A DNA stretch of 64,000 nucleotides from Patiria miniata (lineage: Eukaryota > Echinodermata > Asteroidea > Valvatida > Asterinidae), in the NCBI RefSeq assembly GCF_015706575.1, contig NW_024037076.1, positions 10,946,777 to 11,010,776 on the forward strand, read 5' to 3'. The position numbers were made by a program, and so were the translations under genes. The notes beneath the pieces were generated by a model, which was given only the letters and a program-made list of their open reading frames with translations, was not told the origin of the DNA and made no database searches. Every line of letters starts with the position of its first letter. The stretch's first letter is position 1. This document shows positions 13,101-22,560 of this stretch, piece after piece.

Positions 13101-16100
13101 TTCAAGTTCATAGTTCACAGATTGAGGGCATACACACTAAAAACTATGTTTAGCAATTAAACACAATCTTGATATCACTTTGTAAACATGTTTTGAAGCT
13201 AAACATTATGTGTTCAATTCCTAAACATCAATGTTCAATGGCTAAACACTATCCATCCTCACTCTAAACATGTTTAGTATTTAAGAATGTTTACAAACTG
13301 ATAGCAAGAAAGTGTTTAGAAAAGTGTTTACCTGCTAAACGCAGTTTTTGCAGTGTACTTATCGTGATTTGGCCTGCCTAGGCAATTCTGGGCCTATTTA
13401 CAAGTCTGCGTACATGTGTCATTTATCATCTACATCACATGTCATTTAGCATGGTGCCGCTAGTTTCGTGTATTTTCACGATCCAGGTGTAGCCACTCAG
13501 TCTCCATGTGAACTACACAAGTGAATGTTTTTTTTTCCACCACGTTACCACAATAGCGTGCTCTACCAACGTTTTAGTCATTCTTTATCTATTGAATAGA
13601 ATCTGATGCGATCTGGGCTTGTATTGCATTGTCTTGTTTTATCTTAAAAAAAAATATTTAGAAAAGGGAAAAGAAATTAGTTGGTGGACAGATAGCTTCA
13701 AAGAAGCTTCACTGGCCTCGCCTTATCTTCTTTGTCTATTATGGCTTAGCTGCTTTCGTCCAAGTAAACAATTTTTGTACCTCTACATATTTGTTTTCCA
13801 ACTTACTTTTGATAATTTGCTTCTGTAATGGATTTCGTAACAGGACCATCCGTGACCGAAAGCGCATCAAAAGCCGGAATCACTCCAGAGACCTTGACGA
13901 CTAGAGGTATTCTCACTGAAATGCTCGCTGAAATGGTTTTTCTTTAACAAAAATATGTAGTTACATTCCTCATTTTAAAGAACTAGTATAGGAGTGATTA
14001 ATCTATGGACTGCTCACTCCTTCCAATGAGTTCTTTGTCTGAACATTTGCAATCGATAGGAAACCATAAGGTCATTCGCATATTGCTCTTTCTTCTTTTA
14101 AGTTTTCGTACATAAACTTTATCTGCAGAGTCACCAACACTGACTAGAAAGTCAACCACAGAATCAGTCACGAACACAAGAACTTAACCTCCCAATGGAG
14201 GTAATGTATTTGCAGGGATTACCCTACAAATGACTTCCAGTGAATAGTCGTTACGAATCAACTGAATAGAATCTTGTGGGCTCTGGACCAGCATTACTAC
14301 GCTTGCCTTGTCTTATTTTTCTTTGATAAGAGTTTCAATTTGCAGTGTTGCAGTCAATTGAGTTAAACCAGAACTATTCACGTTCTTCCACATGCAGCCT
14401 CTCCAACGACTTCAGGTGTGCCAGCTGATCAGGCAAGTACAGCGCCCCCTGTCGTGGCCGAAACGGAAGGTAATCTGCTCACATTTTTTTTTAAACCCTT
14501 TATTACACAGAAAAAAATATAATGGGACAAGAATGTCGGATAATATTACAATTATTATTTACTAAATTTTTTCCTTTGACAGAATCGACAACAGCAGCCA
14601 AGAAAATGTCGACGCTCCAGTCAGAACCAACTACCAAAGGTAAAATTGACTACCCTGATCTGAAGACACTGAATTATTCAAAGTTCAATTCTACAAATGG
14701 TGCATATACATAGTTACATGTAAACAATTGTGAGTTTTTTAAAATTCCCTTTTCTGCTGGCCATTTTTCAGTTTCCATCATTTTTTTTAACCGTTGTGTT
14801 TTGTGGGCAACCCCAAATTTAACATGCATGGTTCGACAAGCTGTTTCTGACAGTGAACATGAACGTAGAACCGGAAAGATAAGCTCTGCTCCATGGTGTG
14901 TTGACCAATCAAAGCTGTGGTTGATGGATGCACCAAAGTCCCACCTGCATGCATGTGAATGCAGTATGCAGCCAGAACATGCAACTTATTCTGCAAATGT
15001 TTCAGCCATTTTGAATCAATTGAAAAGAATTTGGTGTGCTCAAAGACCATGCTTTACTAGTCCTGCTTTGTCTTGTTTTCAGGTGTTACATCAGGTTGTA
15101 GTTTGTCTGCATTGAGCTGTTTGAATGGAGGGACATTTGATGCGGAGTTTTGCGAATGCGTTTGCCCACTCACGCACTCGGGAATGACGTGTGCTGGTAA
15201 TTAAACATAGGCCTACATGTTTTTTGTGTTGTTTTCTCTCTTTTTTTCTAGTGTAGTTTGATGCAAAAAGCCGTATCCCACTGAGTGGTCGGCAACTCCA
15301 TCTTGGAATACCCATTGATAAATACATGTATGTTTTCAACTTAGTTAAAGGTGTCTTTACAGTCCCTACCTGGTTCCCTGCCCCCATTATCCTTCAGATT
15401 TCAAATATGGGAACAGGAGGCTAGCAGTGAATACAGAAGGCATTAGGAGACTAACCTCCTAATATATGCAAATTATATGCATGACGTGCCTAAGTCTGAA
15501 TCCCGCCTCCGATGATATGCATTCAGAATCACAAAGGTAATGTGCGCGCGCAACCAGCCTATTGGGAAAATGCAGTAGGCCACGTGTGTACAATTTTGGA
15601 GGTGATGAGCTTCGGTTTTTGCTGAATTCGAAAGTGTCAAAGGCAAATATCAAAAAGAGATAGTTTGTTTAAAAACGTGTGTTCAATCACCGTACGTGCA
15701 CAAAGCTGAACAGCGATTCAAAAATAAACAATCATGATGCGCGCGCACAGGAGATCCAATGATTAAATTAAATGGGAGTTAGGTACCGGTCCCCGTATAT
15801 TTAAGAAGGAACAATTCATTCTAGTCCATGAGATATTTTCAAACTATAGGAGACTGTAGGCTTGATGGCACTTTAATATCAGTATTTGCTATTCTGTACG
15901 AATCCACAACGTAGTCAGTTTTCATTACTCAGTTTTTTTCCCTCTGATAAATATATTTGCTTTTGCTATATTAATGTTAAAAAAAGGTATATTCGAGTTT
16001 TAATTTCAGCTGAATTAAAGACTGGAAGATTTGTATGGTTTTCTTCTGGATGTGTTGTAGGGCTTTATCTTTGTGCAATCTTGTTAACAGCGGGAAATGG

Positions 16101-19100
16101 TCCTGTGAGGGCTGACTTTTGGACCACTCGCATTGTTTTTGTTAAAAAAGAAATGGAATAATCATTATAGTAAATGTTCCAATACAAAACTTCTTGTAAA
16201 TAGTTTTCTGATATGCATATATAAAGCAATGCACTGAATACCAATACGCTTATTATACCACTGTATTGCAGTTCCAAGCCCAAAAATTGCTTCACTTTTT
16301 AGAGACAAAACTGGAGTGACAAGCTAAACCTGTTTTATACCCACACTAATATTTCTTTTCTTGGCAGATGAGAATCGTTGTCTGTCCAGCAACAGATGTG
16401 GGAATAACCGATACTGTTTACCAAGCAATGATCCGTCGGGATTCACTTGCCACTGCAATAGCTTTCAAGGATATGTCGAGGGTGATTCTGGTCAGTGCCA
16501 ACGTAAGTAACTCTCAAAATATCTGACCATCGCATATCCCAGAAATGCAATGTTGAAAATCAACCCACTCTCTCAATTCTAAAGTGTGAACAATCACTCC
16601 ATTCGAGTTAAGATTCACTCCCACAGTCGGAAACTAGGGACTAAACGTTTTTAGAGTGAAATTTCTTTAATCGTAAAGATCGAGGTTTCACTCGAGCTTC
16701 GACTGAAGTGGTTCATGTCAACCGAAAATGAGAGTGATTTTCACTCTAAAACGTCTAGTCCCTAATTTCACTCTTTGGAATTTAGAGAGCAGTAAAAACT
16801 GTGGTCACATAGATATCAATGGAAAAGTTCAGCTTTTAGTTTGTACCAAGCAATACATTACCATTGTAAAAAAAAGGTTTATGCATTATACCCAATGACA
16901 CTCCACAACTTTGGATTTTCTTTTCTCCCAGGGTATCCATCGAAGAATGTCGTGATCACTGCTCGTATGGACTTTAAAGAAGCCTTCAAAAACCCAACGT
17001 CGAAAGCATTCAAGGAGACTGCAGCCGTGTTTGAGAATGCAGTAAGTAAATTATATCCTTTCTTTTCTCAGCCAAAAAAATACCTAAATCTCTAAGGTCC
17101 TCCCAGAGAGATGCTGCCAGGATCCAGAACATTAGGCCCTCAAACTTTTTTCTTCGTATAATTTCAGGTCAGTTTATGCAGTGAGCAGCAGGTTTGTTGG
17201 TTTTGAAATAGCAAATTGGCTGTTTACCACATTTATAACAATGTAGTCGACTGACTGTTTTCTCTGTCTCTTGTGAACCGTCTGAATATTTAGTCATTAC
17301 ACACAATGCAGAGCGTTCAGTTTTAGATTTTGGCAGGATTCCCATACAGAGTGGGTTTCTTATAAACAATTTGATAAGACACATTGTGGTAGATTTGAAG
17401 TGGAAAGATTTTGACTGATTTTGAAAAATCTGACGTTGAACGTCTATAGTAAAGATTGACTGTTTTGGATACTATTCTGACTGCCATTTCAAGATAAGGG
17501 AGGCACTGGTCTTGGTATGGCAATCTCAATGTTAAATTGGCGGTCTTGCCGCCAAACGTAGGACATAGTTAATAATAACATGAAAGTTTAAAGTAAGATA
17601 GAAGAAAATCATTTTCAAGCTTGTGCAATGTTAAATTGTCCCTCAAATTATGAAAATAGTTACTCATTAGCATCTGTACTACATTGTATGGAAAACAAGT
17701 TGCAACCTGACGCCATTTCAGCGGTTGGGTACAAAGTTAATAAAGAGACTCAGGAAAATTGTCTAAATATTTCCTTACAAAATTGGAAATGTTTCTTAGT
17801 CCCATTTTCATGTGTTATCATTTTTGCAATAACTGACCTTCATTGAAATGCTATAAGAAGAAAACAATTGTATATTCCCAATGTATGCTTGTGCAGTTGT
17901 GGGTAGTACAGGGAGTATTGGTATAAAAAAGCGGGTAAAAAAATACAGCTTATTTTTGATTTTGTTTTTTACTCCTAGATTTTGAAGACCTTTAAAGAAA
18001 ACCCATCAACCAATGACGTTTTGTCGGTGGTAGTTCCTTTAATGGAGGAGGGCAGTGTTGTCATCAGATCTGTAGCACTGTTTGAAACTGCTGCACCGTC
18101 CAACGCCATTTTACGTCAAGTGCTGGCGAGCAGTAATACACTGACTGATGGCAGTACGGTCATTGATATTGATCAAAACTCGATCCTTGTGGATGGTGAG
18201 TTGATTGTAAAACCTTGACAAAGAAATCCTGTCAGATATTTTTAGTTTCAATTTCAAGATTTCAATCAAGTTTAATTTCATTTCTGTTCCCGCACTTAAA
18301 TTTTACAAATAAATATCACGAAGGCATAATAAGTCACCGAAATACGGGATAGGTAGTGACTAGTTCAATTGCAGTTGGCGAATTGTATCAGGTATTTAAG
18401 AACGCTCTTATTAGTTAACTAAATCACAGCGCGTACTGTTTTATTATTACCCCTGATCATTGGGCCAATGAAACATTCCAAATACCATCTCACCTCCCGG
18501 GGGAGTATACAGCTCGATGCTGCCTGCTAGGCGCAAGGAAGCTAATTCAATCACAATAACCATCTCTGCCCTCACTGGTACCCATTTACTCCTGGGTGAA
18601 GAGAAGCAATGAGTGACAAAGTGCCTTGCCCAAGGGCACACGCACCACAACCCCAGGCAGGACTCGAATTCACAACCCGCAGAATTACCCGCAGATCACG
18701 AATTCAATGCCCTGAACCACGAGGCCACCGTACGGCACTCCACAACTTTCTTAACAAATTCCAATTGGAATATTCTTTCCAAAACAAAGTGTTGATAGTT
18801 TCACTGTCGGAAAATTGAAAATTGCTGAAGAATCTGTTACAAATCTGCAAGTAATTCACACTTTAATTGGCCTGTTATGGGAGGATTTGTTACACATATT
18901 ATCCTGGATATTCAATGAGGCGACGCATCAGTGAGGCCAGCTTTGCTAGGCTTGACTTGTCTTGTGATTGTTTATATGATAGATGAGGCAATAGACTGTG
19001 TACCGACTTACTGCATGAACGGCGGGACGTGTGAGACATCGGGTATCTTTCCCTATACGAACAACACGTGCAGGTAGAGAATGCAAGACTTAACTTCATT

Positions 19101-22100
19101 TCCTTTATCTTAATTCCCTCTTGGCTAACTATTAGGACACAACAATAAAGCTCCATATGCAAAAGCGTTTGAGACAAATATAGCTGGTTAAAATAGTAGC
19201 TCACAAGATCTCACAAATTTGAAAAGCTTTTTCACGTTAATTTGCGATATTACTCTCTAAATTCCAAAGAGTGAAAATTCACTCAATTCGAGTGAAGATT
19301 CACTCCCACAGTCGGAAAGTAGAGACCAGACGTTTTGGAGTGAAATTTCTTTAATCGTGGTTGCACTCGAGCTTCGACTGAAGTGGGGCTTTTTCAGACT
19401 ATTTCAATCGAAAGTGAGAGAGATTTTCACTCTAAAACGTTTAGTCCCTAATTCACTCTTTGGAATTTAGAGAGTATAATAGTGTACGTTTTTCTTCTAA
19501 ATATTTGTAGTGAGTAACTTCTAACAACAGAATTAAAACAAATAATTATTGTCAGTCTAATGCTTCCCCTCGCAACAGTGCACGGTGTAACTGACTTTCT
19601 GGCAAAGCATATTTGCTGCATAAGCAACATCTCTATACTATATTCCAACTTGCTGTTAGAAGACACAAACGTTGCTCAATTCCATAAATAGATAACTTAG
19701 GGTCATTTTATACTTAATGTGAATGTGTAAGCGAAGCAAATTTCATGAGGCCTGCAAGTTCAGTTCCGTTGTGGCATTCGCTGTTATCCTAACAAACTAA
19801 AATCAGGTGACGCTGAGCTTGGTTTCCTAGTTTCAAATGGTATCTTTGCATTGAGTGTGTTTTATCTGTAGAGTTGTCCAACCAGTTTTCATTTGTTTTA
19901 AAGACAGGCCTTCTTGTTTTGAGCCTCAAGAAGATGTTAAACAGCTTTGAGTACACAATCTTTAATCAATTAATTAAATTGCAGGTGCCCTGAGTCTTTT
20001 AGCGGTCAGCGATGTGAGTCAGATGTGTTGCCACCTCCAGAAGGTAAATGTGTGCAGTTTTTCCATCGAGTCAATGCTAATTCAGTTGGTTGACTATCGA
20101 TGAATGTAAACCTTTCACGAAAAACGAATAACTCGGTTGGATGTATACAGGTGGACCATCTGATTACCAACGAAAGCTTCGTACAGTTAGATCACATCAT
20201 ATCACTAACCTAATTATAATTACGGGGAATGGTACCTTAGGGGGAGGGGACATTCCCATAGGGTTGCGCACAAAATGTTTCCAACTTTAATTCCCCTAAT
20301 CCCTATTTCTCTTATCCTACCTCACGAATTCTGGTATATATGCATTTTAGACAATGAGCAATCGATCTAGCCTATTTGCGACATTAACGTTTCGCTCTAA
20401 ATAGGAGGTGTGACATTAGGGACACATTAAAATGTCTCCTTAATATCCGGTGTCTCCCTAAGGTATAAAGTATGACGAAAAATGTCTTCTAATGGTTACA
20501 TTTAACGGGAATAAAAGTACCAATGTATTTTCCCCTTATTTTCCAGATGGATTGTCCACGCTGGCCATAGTTTTCATCATCGTTGGGTCTATCGCTTTGA
20601 TCCTCGTGGTGGTAGTTTTGCTCCTCTGCATGTGTCTGTACACGCAAAGCCTACACGCAAAGGCCTCGGCTAACCACCGCAATAGGGTTGTTGGACGGGA
20701 CGACACAGGCAGTGATAACTATGGCTTTCCGCCCATGGCACTTGATGGTTACGTGGACCGTAGTAGGTCAGTTTTGGGTTATGAGGCAACAAGAATGGAT
20801 CGTTTGATGGACGGGATCAGTCACTCACCCTACCAACAGCAGGTAATACATTAAGTTGATGACATTCAAAACTTCCTCTGGCTTATTTATTCCATTCATA
20901 AGGTTCAGTTCAGTTCATTTATTACCACGGAATATCTCTTCTGTAAGAAGTGTTGTTCTAAAAGGAACTGGAGCTGAGAATAAATTGTTTTCAGGATTTC
21001 GGAATAGTGTATATTCCACCCTCAGAGAGAGAATCATGTTGTCTCAGAGAATCGCAAAGCTCCCACCGGCCAATCTCTTAGTAACCACACTAAGAGATTT
21101 CTGGGTGTACCCGCAGAACCCTCCCTTGCTATACATTCCACCATGCATGCAGTGTGTCCCACTTCAGGCGTCAATTACCCCCGGTACTCAAAACAAGGTT
21201 TTGGGGGACATTCCTCATTTTGCCTCAGTAGGTTACAATAACCCGGCGGATAAGACAGTAATGAATTTGGTTATTCACAACATAAATGCAATGCTTACTA
21301 TTCTTGTAAAACTCGGTAAAGTATTACATGTATTGGTTAACCGCAGAAAATAATACTAAACCCTAAATGCTCCTTTATAAGCTTATAACTGTTGGAAGTG
21401 ACCTGCCACATCATCAGCTATAAATTTTACAACATGCCTCATTCTTTATTTGGTAATTCACAGGGTATGATGGCAGACCGTGATGATTTTGTTCGACCAT
21501 ATATGGTGACAGGCATGGAAAATCGCCGTGACTATACAGCGGTAAGTAGAGTACATGTACATAACTTTACCAGTAGACCGGTTCTTAGGCCAGCTGGCCC
21601 AATGCTCGCGTGGGCAACATGAAGAGTGTGAATCTTGGATACCTGACATGGATATGCATGGGTCGCGTAGTGCGTACAGGGCTCTCCTCTAAATATCTGA
21701 CCTATGTGGCCCCGGGTTCAATTCCTGGCTCGGGTCAAATGTGAAAAGGGTTGTTCGTCGATTCTTTCCTGGGTCACGATAGTTCTCTTCGGGTTGGCAT
21801 TTTTGCTACCTGCGCCAAAAAGTAGCACTTTCAATCAGTGCTCCGTAGTCAGACATGGGTCATTATGACGGCTGCCTTAGGTGCCTTTACGCAATACCAC
21901 GTTGTAGCCGCGTCCTTTGGAATTCAGCTTCTGCTGCGATTCAGGACGATTTTTCACCATGCAAATCTATTTAGTTTTTATTTTGCATGTCGGATATTAA
22001 TCACGCTGTGATTGGTCAAAACATAATGAGGAGGTGCTTAATAAATCAGTCTACGAACAGTGTGTGAAATTCTTCCTTATATTTATAGCATACTGCATAA

Positions 22101-22560
22101 CAAAAAAAAACTGTTAAATGAAAAGATATTTAATTAGACCCCAAAGCATGCTTCGAAATCAATACAGTGTAAAATGCGAAAACCAGACTAACGGTGACAG
22201 ATGATTTCAGAATACCTGATTTATCAGTGCCTATTATAAAAGGCAGATTTTGACTTAAACTATGGGACTTGTTTTGTATACCAATCAAATACAGTATAAA
22301 GGCTTTAAAGCAGCAAAGTTGCCTGCTTAAAAACCAGAAATCGATGCACCATTAGAAATATCCGAGGGAATAACTTGTTTTTTCCACAACTTGATCTTTG
22401 TTATTTCAGCCAGAAACTTTTGTAAGTTTTATACCACAGTTCATTCTTTGTGTAATATCGGGCTAAAACAATAGTTGAACCTCTTTATAACCATTTACGT
22501 TTCCTTGTCTTACAGGAAAACGTCGCTGGCCGCGTGGTTCGCAATCCCCATGTCTACTAG
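4051..22560 (+). CDS. Gene 1: SEA-mucin-EGF-EGF-SEA-EGF transmembrane protein (5' end missing)
   Basis: Spliced gene, coding exons read by eye with GT/AG borders and matching phases: 4051-4101, 6941-7068, 8629-8824, 9833-9955, 11262-11318, 12046-12123, 12467-12520, 12645-12722, 13844-13906, 14398-14469, 14583-14639, 15083-15196, 16368-16502, 16932-17041, 17979-18195, 18983-19073, 19985-20043, 20547-20842, 21464-21541, 22516-22560 (stop TAG 22558-22560). They give 700 visible residues: linker 1-17, SEA1 18-125, Ser/Thr/Pro-rich 126-319, EGF1 320-357, EGF2 358-402, SEA2 403-511, EGF3 512-561, membrane helix about 564-594, cytoplasmic tail to 700. The EGF-SEA-EGF-helix end is the layout of membrane mucins of the MUC3/MUC12/MUC13/MUC17 type; an extra SEA before the mucin part recalls IMPG proteoglycans. 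A surface-coat role is inferred. The first visible exon begins in phase 1, so a signal-peptide exon must lie upstream; I could not find it. A further exon-like stretch at 14129-14200 carries a stop and is left out. Confidence 0.85.
5848..5943. repeat. (CAAA)n microsatellite
   Basis: Run of CAAA units interrupted by CACCCCAACACCCC blocks. An opposite-strand (TTTG)n run lies at about 6711-6752. Confidence 0.9.
6711..6752. repeat. (TTTG)n microsatellite
   Basis: About ten TTTG units just upstream of the first SEA exon; inverse complement of the CAAA run at 5848. Confidence 0.9.
6941..7068 (+). CDS. Gene 1, SEA domain 1, first half
   Basis: 128 bases, phase 1 to phase 0. It starts after a TTTTAG acceptor and ends at GTGAGT. 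The product begins DETTDTVRFCITHIDG and contains the SEA-type segment FDAAYLDRTTDEYKNLSSRV, i.e. aromatic-x4-Tyr/Asn with a following amphipathic helix. The phase pattern is the same as that of the second SEA domain at 16932. Confidence 0.8.
7564..7936. repeat. Two-copy tandem duplication, 188 bp unit
   Basis: 7564-7751 and 7752-7936 are nearly identical by eye (TTTAGCTATATGACTATACA... to GGACTATGATGTAAAACT). It lies in the intron that splits SEA 1. The reading frame across it is not conserved, so I see no gene. Confidence 0.9.
8629..8824 (+). CDS. Gene 1, SEA domain 1, second half
   Basis: 196 bases, phase 0 to phase 1, after a TTTGTAG acceptor and before GTAAGT. It encodes the SEA strand region with NGSAITVSFDI. 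The glycine of the GS pair is codon 25 of the exon (8701-8703), exactly where the cleavage glycine lies in the second SEA domain. The full GSVVV consensus is not kept (GSAIT), so cleavage here is less sure. Confidence 0.8.
9833..9955 (+). CDS. Gene 1, mucin-like exon with TTTPEP repeats
   Basis: 123 bases, phase 1 to phase 1, acceptor TGTACAG, donor GTAAGT. After ILIIADASCP it encodes consecutive PTTTPEP repeats, about four and a half copies, and closes TTEGIG. Such repeats are classic sites for O-glycosylation. The underlying DNA is a short tandem repeat of the type CCAACCACCACTCCGGAA, so copy number is likely to vary between alleles. Confidence 0.85.
10345..10720. repeat. Degenerate repeats of GGGGCAGTTTTCCATCTCGAG type
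   Basis: Irregular recurrences of GAGGGGCAGT, TTTTCCATCTCGAG and CTCGAGGGGG over about 375 bases in a gene 1 intron. The units are diverged and of uneven length. Confidence 0.5.
11262..14639 (+). CDS. Gene 1, cluster of seven small Ser/Thr-rich exons
   Basis: Exons 11262-11318 (ESVTSMKTIAVSNLMPSTE), 12046-12123 (SVNEPMHTTVSSETVLTT), 12467-12520 (SPGIATTVATAEKPSTQ), 12645-12722 (SPTVTGKPPTESNGG, then TEMSTTTK), 13844-13906 (PSVTESASKAGITPETLTT), 14398-14469 (SPTTSGVPADQASTAPPV) and 14583-14639 (STTAAKKMSTLQSEPTTK). All are 54-78 bases, divisible by three and phase 1 on both sides, so any can be skipped or added without breaking the frame. Together they form a Ser/Thr/Pro-rich extracellular stalk. 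They are individually too short to prove, but the run of matching phases and splice sites is convincing. Confidence 0.75.
13131..13357. mobile_element. Miniature inverted-repeat element, TACAC termini
   Basis: Ends TACACACTAAAAACTATGTT and, on the other strand, TACACTGCAAAAACTGCGTT, followed by TAGC in both. The body is rich in TAAACA and TGTTTA inverted words. It lies in a gene 1 intron. Confidence 0.75.
14129..14200 (+). pseudogene. Exon-like segment with in-frame stop in the mucin region
   Basis: 72 bases between CTGCAG and GTAATG, phase 1 to phase 1 like the neighbouring mucin exons. It reads SPTLTRKSTTESVTNTRT and then TAA at 14185-14187. Its opening SPTLTRKSTTES resembles SPTVTGKPPTES of the exon at 12645. 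It may be a decayed duplicate exon, a poison exon, or a site of allelic or sequencing difference. Confidence 0.6.
15083..15196 (+). CDS. Gene 1, EGF-like domain 1
   Basis: 114 bases, phase 1 to 1. The product has the EGF-like spacing C-S-L-S-A-L-S-C-LNGGTF-x5-C-x-C-x-C-P ending SGMTC, with the typical NGG turn and six to seven cysteines. It follows the Ser/Thr-rich stalk and precedes a second EGF exon at 16368. Confidence 0.8.
16368..16502 (+). CDS. Gene 1, EGF-like domain 2
   Basis: 135 bases, phase 1 to 1. The product DENRCLSSNRCGNNRYC is followed by GFTCHCNSFQGY and GQCQ: six cysteines in EGF order. The DEN start recalls calcium-binding EGFs but the Asn hydroxylation motif is not clear. 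It sits directly before the second SEA domain, as in MUC13/MUC17-type mucins. Confidence 0.8.
16565..16791. mobile_element. Miniature element, ACTCTCTAAATTCC family, copy 1
   Basis: Shares its whole length with 19251-19476: ends in CTCTCT...TTCTAAAG and TTTGGAATTTAGAGAG, with internal CACTCCCACAGTCGGAAA and TTCACTCGAGCTTCGACTGA blocks. The left terminus is more diverged than in copy 2. Confidence 0.85.
16932..17041 (+). CDS. Gene 1, SEA domain 2, first half
   Basis: 110 bases, phase 1 to 0. It encodes VVITARMDFKEAFKNPTSKA and then FKETAAVFENA. The pattern of strand, then F-x3-F/Y-x-(N/D)P-x-S-x2-F-x4, is that of SEA domains. It is spliced in frame to 17979. Confidence 0.85.
17979..18195 (+). 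CDS. Gene 1, SEA domain 2, second half with GSVVI cleavage motif
   Basis: 217 bases, phase 0 to 1. The segment LMEEGSVVIRSVALFE holds GSVVI, a near-perfect match to the SEA autoproteolysis site G/SVVV; the glycine codon is 18051-18053. In MUC1 and MUC3-type mucins this peptide bond breaks during folding and leaves a non-covalent heterodimer. I infer the same here, placing the break between the mucin stalk and the membrane-bound part. Confidence 0.88.
18435..18745 (-). mobile_element. SINE-like repeat, minus strand, copy 1
   Basis: Read on the minus strand it has GTGCCCTTGGGCAAGGCACT, TGAGTGACAAAGTG in the complementary form, and CATTGGCCCAATGATCAGGG. The same block appears on the plus strand at 60028-60303. 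Family name not recognised; short interspersed element is the likeliest class. Confidence 0.7.
18983..20043 (+). CDS. Gene 1, EGF-like domain 3 split over two exons
   Basis: Exon 18983-19073 (phase 1 to 2) encodes DEAIDCVPTYCMNGGTCE up to NNTC, and exon 19985-20043 (phase 2 to 1) completes it with RCPESFSGQRC. The six cysteines are in EGF order (C-x4-C-x5-C-x11-C-x-C-x8-C). The phase-2 intron sits just before the fifth cysteine, unlike the two single-exon EGF domains upstream. A miniature element lies in the intron at 19251-19476. Confidence 0.82.
19251..19476. mobile_element. Miniature element, ACTCTCTAAATTCC family, copy 2
   Basis: Terminal inverted repeats TACTCTCTAAATTCCAAAGA (19251) and its complement ending AGAGTA at 19476, 226 bases. 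Same orientation and body as copy 1; it splits the EGF 3 intron. Confidence 0.9.
20547..20842 (+). CDS. Gene 1, transmembrane helix and start of cytoplasmic tail
   Basis: 296 bases, phase 1 to 0. It opens DGLSTLAIVFIIVGSIALIL and continues hydrophobic through VVVVLLLCMCLY, a single membrane helix, followed by HAKASANHRNR, a positive stop-transfer flank. Cysteines at the inner face (CMC) could be acylated. The tail has several tyrosines (DNYGF, DGYVD, LGYEA) that could be docking sites; this is inferred. Confidence 0.85.
20895..21360. other. Possible old repeat in gene 1 intron
   Basis: GGTTCAGTTCAGTTCATTTATT near 20901 looks like the complement of LINE tails (AATAAATGAACTGAACTG). The frame is open for 165 codons on the plus strand but the product has no recognisable domain, so I do not call a gene. 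Confidence 0.3.
21464..21541 (+). CDS. Gene 1, cytoplasmic tail exon
   Basis: 78 bases, phase 0 to 0, acceptor TTCACAG, donor GTAAGT. It encodes GMMADRDDFVRPYMVTGMEN then RRDYTA, a charged stretch with two tyrosines. It joins in frame on both sides. Confidence 0.7.
21658..21945 (+). mobile_element. tRNA-derived SINE
   Basis: A tRNA-like head GGGTCGCGTAGTGCGTA (A box region) and GGGTTCAATTCCTGG (B box GGTTCAATTCC) about 50 bases apart, followed by an unrelated body. It is in the intron between the two cytoplasmic-tail exons. Confidence 0.75.
22516..22560 (+). CDS. Gene 1, last coding exon
   Basis: After a TCTTACAG acceptor the frame reads ENVAGRVVRNPHVY and stops at TAG 22558-22560. A 14-residue end exon is short, but the phase fits the preceding exon and the acceptor is good. 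I did not find a convincing AATAAA signal close downstream. Confidence 0.65.
   Translation, partial: ENVAGRVVRNPHVY

Noticed and set aside
20856-21353. 165-codon open frame in gene 1 intron
   Set aside because: No domain, no splice logic with gene 1, and repeat-like sequence at its start.
21658-21730. Functional tRNA gene
   Set aside because: Only A- and B-box-like words are present, without a full cloverleaf, and the sequence continues into a SINE body.
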